From: Spirosoma foliorum
GTDB lineage: Bacteria; Bacteroidota; Bacteroidia; Cytophagales; Spirosomataceae
Assembly (NCBI RefSeq): GCF_014117325.1
Contig: NZ_CP059732.1
Span: forward strand, 2,493,001 to 2,557,000
DNA length: 64,000 nt
Reading direction: 5' to 3'
The translations under genes were made by a program, and so were the position numbers. This document shows positions 61,747 through 64,000 of this stretch, one piece after another. The notes beneath the pieces are model-generated. The model was not told the DNA's origin. It saw nothing but the letters and a program-made list of their open reading frames with translations, and ran no database searches. Positions within the stretch are counted from its first letter, which is position 1. Every line of letters starts with the position of its first letter.

Positions 61747-61801
61747 AAAGCGATAATTCATTGCGCTCTCTGCGGTTAAAAAAGAACAAAAACAAACAGT
61801 G

Positions 61802-61809
61802 TACTTTTG
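61802..61809 (+). promoter_or_regulatory. -7 promoter element (TACTTTTG) of the acyltransferase gene
   Basis: Exact TAnnTTTG match; it overlaps the TTG at 61807 and so rejects that start in favour of ATG 61876, giving a leader of about 60 bases. Confidence 0.5.
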
Positions 61810-61875
61810 CCACAAAAACTGAACCGTCCCTTTTTAGTACATAATTTTATTCGGATTAACTCCTCCAAAACAAGC

Positions 61876-62997
61876 ATGACCAACCTAAACGTCGAGACTT
61901 CTGTTGGTACTTCCCATATTCCTGGGCTTCTAAAGCCGAAATCGCATTTTGTCATTCTTGACGGATTACGAGGCATAGCTGCGTTCGCTGTGGTGATTTT
62001 TCATTTCATGGAATGCGTCTACCCCGAGCCTCGCCAAAACTTTATTGGTCATGGTTTTTTAGCCGTCGACTTTTTCTTTTGTCTATCCGGATTTGTTATC
62101 GGGTATGCCTATGATGACCGAATTGAAAAAATAGGGATTACGGAGTTCTTAAAAGCCCGACTAATCCGGTTGCATCCATTGGTTATACTAGGGTCTGTGC
62201 TGGGCCTGATCGCTTTTCTGGCCGATCCGTTTGTCGATAATTCGGAGGCCTACACGATCGGTAAACTTATACTGCTATTTACCTGCTCGATTCTTGTGAT
62301 TCCGCTTCCCATCATGAAGGAGCGTGTTTTTAACCTCTTTGGCTTCAATGCCCCTGCTTGGTCATTGTTTTGGGAGTATATCGCCAATCTGGTTTATGTG
62401 CTTATTCTTTGTCGGCTCAAACGTCGTTATCTGGCTGTGCTGACCATACTGGCAGGCGCGTGGATTTTTTGGATTAGCTACCAGACCGGGAATCTGATGG
62501 GTGGCTGGAGTAAAGACAATTTCTGGGATGGCTGTGCCCGTGTTTCCTATTCGTTTTCGGCGGGCCTGTTCATCTACCGGGCTAACTGGATTATCAAAAA
62601 CAAAATCGGATTTCTTGGGCTGGCCGTATTCGTATCGTTTGCCTTCTTGATGCCATATGGTAACTGGAATTGGCTTGCCGAAGCGCTGGTAGTATTAGTG
62701 TATTTCCCGCTTATCATTTCGTTGGGAGCGGGTTCGACATTGTCGCCCAGCATGGTCAATTTCTCGGATTTCCTGGGGAAATTGTCCTATCCCTTGTACA
62801 TGACGCATTACTGGGCTATCTGGCTATTTGCCTACTACATCAGCAACCACAAACTCAGCGCCCAAGAACTTTTCCTGATTATATCGCTAACCATCGTTTT
62901 CATGATCGTGCAAGCCTATATCGCCATGACCTTGTACGATATTCCACTTCGTGGATATTTGAATGGGAAGCGGTATAGAGGAGATATGAAATCATAA
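61876..62997 (+). CDS. Acyltransferase family 3 membrane protein (OafA/OatA-like)
   Basis: 373 aa from ATG 61876. About ten membrane segments; N-terminal signature FVILDGLRGIAAFAVVIFHF with the catalytic-region His, FFFCLSGFVIGYAYDDR, LKARLIRLHPLV (R-x-x-R-x-x-P type), and GKLSYPLYMTHYW. Acyltransferase-3 proteins acetylate or succinylate sugars of surface polysaccharides or peptidoglycan across the inner membrane. No SGNH domain attached. No polysaccharide genes nearby, so the acceptor is unknown. Confidence 0.92.
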   Translation: MTNLNVETSVGTSHIPGLLKPKSHFVILDGLRGIAAFAVVIFHFMECVYPEPRQNFIGHGFLAVDFFFCLSGFVIGYAYDDRIEKIGITEFLKARLIRLHPLVILGSVLGLIAFLADPFVDNSEAYTIGKLILLFTCSILVIPLPIMKERVFNLFGFNAPAWSLFWEYIANLVYVLILCRLKRRYLAVLTILAGAWIFWISYQTGNLMGGWSKDNFWDGCARVSYSFSAGLFIYRANWIIKNKIGFLGLAVFVSFAFLMPYGNWNWLAEALVVLVYFPLIISLGAGSTLSPSMVNFSDFLGKLSYPLYMTHYWAIWLFAYYISNHKLSAQELFLIISLTIVFMIVQAYIAMTLYDIPLRGYLNGKRYRGDMKS

Positions 62998-63095
62998 CTG
63001 GGACGCAACTGTTATAAACTTACAATGATTTCACTAACTCGCTTTTTGGGGTTCAGGACTATTATCTTTACGACAAATAATCCTACTACATTATT

Positions 63096-63260
63096 ATGAC
63101 TATTCGGCTAAAGAAGGACGCTACGCCTAAACAGATTAAGGAAGCCCTGGACAAAATCAAGCCATCTACTGGGCAGCCTTTGGATGTGAGCCGATTTTCG
63201 GGAAAAATAAAGTGGGGGCAGGATGCTGTGGAATATCAGCGCGAATTACGGGGTGAATAA
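63096..63260 (+). CDS. Small antitoxin-like protein upstream of PIN toxin
   Basis: 54 aa: opens MTIRLKKDATPKQIKEALDK and ends VEYQRELRGE; charged, with a predicted N-terminal strand-helix and a C-terminal KIKWGQDAVEYQRELRGE segment that likely wraps the toxin. Its stop is directly followed by the toxin ATG, the usual antitoxin-toxin coupling. No classical AbrB/MazE or RHH family could be named with certainty, but Lys-rich 'KDATPKQI' openings with an IKWGQDAVEYQ tail are typical of PIN-associated antitoxins in Bacteroidota and cyanobacteria (family recall, not tested). Confidence 0.75.
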   Translation: MTIRLKKDATPKQIKEALDKIKPSTGQPLDVSRFSGKIKWGQDAVEYQRELRGE

Positions 63261-63632
63261 ATGAAAGAACGCCTGTTTTGCGATACAAACGCCCTAATCC
63301 GGTTATTAGAAGGGGATGCTCTAGTAAGTGCTTTATTGGCTGAAAAGCGGATCTATATTTCAGCTATTACTGAGATGGAAATGCAGTGCAAACCAAATAT
63401 CAAGGCGAGTGAACGAGCAATTATTCGTGATTTATTATCCTATTGCATCATTGTCGATCTGACAGATGCAATTAAAGATCGGGCTATCAAGGTCCGCTTA
63501 TCAACCCGACTTAAATTAATGGATGCAATCGTTGGTGCATCGGCTATAGAGGCTGGATTACCCTTAGTAACGGCCGACGAGAAGTTTAGTAGCTTACGTG
63601 GTACTGATGTAATAATGCTCCCACAGCGTTAA
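63261..63632 (+). CDS. vapC: PIN-domain (VapC-like) ribonuclease toxin
   Basis: 123 aa PIN domain with the full acidic set: Asp8 in FCDTNALIRLL, Glu38 in ISAITEMEMQC, Asp88 in KLMDAIVGASA, Asp106 in LVTADEKF. Metal-dependent endoribonuclease of type II toxin-antitoxin systems, typically cutting tRNA or rRNA. Paired with the antitoxin-like gene that ends immediately before it. Confidence 0.92.
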   Translation: MKERLFCDTNALIRLLEGDALVSALLAEKRIYISAITEMEMQCKPNIKASERAIIRDLLSYCIIVDLTDAIKDRAIKVRLSTRLKLMDAIVGASAIEAGLPLVTADEKFSSLRGTDVIMLPQR

Positions 63633-63690
63633 GAATCCAAAAAAAAAATACTATTTATTAGCTTTAGTAAGGTGTGCACTGCCGCAAATA

Positions 63691-63723
63691 AAAATCCCCA
63701 AATTCAGCGAATTTGGGGATTTT
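63691..63723. terminator. Bidirectional terminator between vapC and tRNA-Val
   Basis: AAAATCCCCAAATTC (63691-63705), AGC loop, GAATTTGGGGATTTT (63709-63723). Gives a GC-containing stem with T-run in both directions; ends three bases from the 3' end of the tRNA. Confidence 0.85.
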
Positions 63724-63725
63724 AG

Positions 63726-63800
63726 TAGGAAGTAGCGGGCTCGAACCGCTGACCTCTGCTCTGTCAAAGCAGCGCTCTGAACCAACTGAGCTAACCTCCT
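63726..63800 (-). tRNA. tRNA-Val (GAC)
   Basis: 75-base cloverleaf read by eye on the reverse strand: acceptor AGGAGGT/ACTTCCT plus discriminator A, D-arm GCTC...GAGC with AGTTGG loop, anticodon stem CTGCT/AGCAG with loop TTGACAG (anticodon GAC, reads GUC), T-arm AGCGG TTCGAGC CCGCT. No CCA encoded, as usual in Bacteroidota. Terminator follows immediately. Confidence 0.93.
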
Positions 63801-63872
63801 TTAGTGAATGACAATGATTCAATGGCATAATGCATTATCCACTATACATTATTCATTCCCGTTTAGGGAGTG

Positions 63873-63880
63873 CAAAATTA
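63873..63880 (-). promoter_or_regulatory. -7 promoter element (TAATTTTG) of tRNA-Val
   Basis: Exact TAnnTTTG match on the reverse strand, 73 bases before the tRNA; it includes the TAA stop codon of the upstream membrane-protein gene (63880-63878). Confidence 0.5.
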
Positions 63881-64000
63881 CAAAACTTCCTCAGTTTCTA
63901 AAGGGGTGTGGTAAACTTTTTGTGAAGGAATTCGCAATAAAAGTAGGAACCCAATGACAAACAGGACCAATAGCGCTAGTATACTGTTGCGCATGCTGCC
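63878..64000 (-). CDS. C-terminal end of a membrane protein (cut by window edge)
   Basis: Reverse-strand frame open from the window edge to TAA at 63880-63878, at least 40 codons. The visible part reads MRNSILALLVLFVIGFLLLL followed by a short polar tail ending LETEEVL; one membrane segment. It is either the last helix of a larger transporter-like protein or a small protein starting at ATG 63994. Family unknown. Confidence 0.55.
   Translation of the reverse strand, partial: GSMRNSILALLVLFVIGFLLLLRIPSQKVYHTPLETEEVL

Noticed and set aside
63726..63800. tRNA-Asp (GTC) on the forward strand
   Set aside because: Forward reading lacks a T-loop and acceptor pairing; the reverse strand forms a complete cloverleaf with anticodon GAC.

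Overview
The window looks like a chromosomal segment of a member of the Bacteroidota, most plausibly order Cytophagales and possibly a Spirosoma-like family member (inference from gene content; no marker phylogeny could be run). Pointers are a DUF4249 lipoprotein, a type IX secretion sorting domain on a secreted M43 protease, Spy-like LTxxQ proteins, HAE1 efflux pumps, a tRNA without an encoded CCA end, weak or absent Shine-Dalgarno sequences, and repeated matches to the Bacteroidota -7 promoter element TAnnTTTG just upstream of many genes. Several of these promoter boxes show that the upstream TTG/GTG start of a reading frame cannot be used, so starts were trimmed to internal ATGs.

Layout. 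1-12 kb: partial CoA-transferase, DUF4249 lipoprotein, GH1 beta-glucosidase, a duplicated pair of Spy-like periplasmic proteins, an SBF-type transporter, a small barrel protein, a glutaminyl-peptide cyclotransferase lipoprotein and a fused B12-dependent isobutyryl-CoA mutase (icmF) that carries a translated palindromic repeat. 12-18 kb: TraB/GumN protein, two secreted unknowns, an AlaA-type aminotransferase, a LOG-family hydrolase and a DUF2911 protein. 18-22 kb: intein-containing dnaB, immediately followed by a mosaic, interrupted dnaB paralogue. 22-33 kb: phoH, secreted M43 protease, GNAT-comEC-Uma2 run, a secreted TPR/Ppx-GppA-like protein, a third LTxxQ protein, a TetR-like regulator with an AarF/UbiB kinase. 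33-44 kb: glnS, a complete TolC-MFP-RND efflux operon, an MBL hydrolase, and a FadR-type regulator with an Fsr-like MFS exporter sharing a 20-bp motif. 44-50.6 kb: a putative aldehyde-handling block (acetyltransferase, cupin, Zn-alcohol dehydrogenase, carboxymuconolactone decarboxylase-like protein, Fe-alcohol dehydrogenase, AraC regulator, divergent MBL lactonase-like protein). 50.7-58 kb: an orphan OmpR-type regulator whose phosphoacceptor Asp is Glu, divergent to a second MFP-RND-OMF efflux operon. 58-64 kb: (alpha/alpha)6-barrel glycosidase, a redoxin-fold protein without catalytic cysteines, an acyltransferase-3, a PIN toxin-antitoxin pair, tRNA-Val(GAC) and the end of a membrane protein.

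Intergenic DNA is unusually rich in long perfect inverted repeats. Several belong to families with more than one copy in the window, and they occupy most convergent gene junctions, where they probably act as bidirectional terminators; others sit at divergent promoters or run into coding sequence.

Most interesting items: the dnaB pair (P-loop intein with an intact-looking LAGLIDADG domain next to an intein-free mosaic pseudogene), the palindromic element inside icmF, the D-to-E response regulator next to an efflux operon, the FadR operator pair, and the secreted Ppx/GppA-like protein. No CRISPR array, rRNA, prophage or insertion sequence with a transposase was seen.
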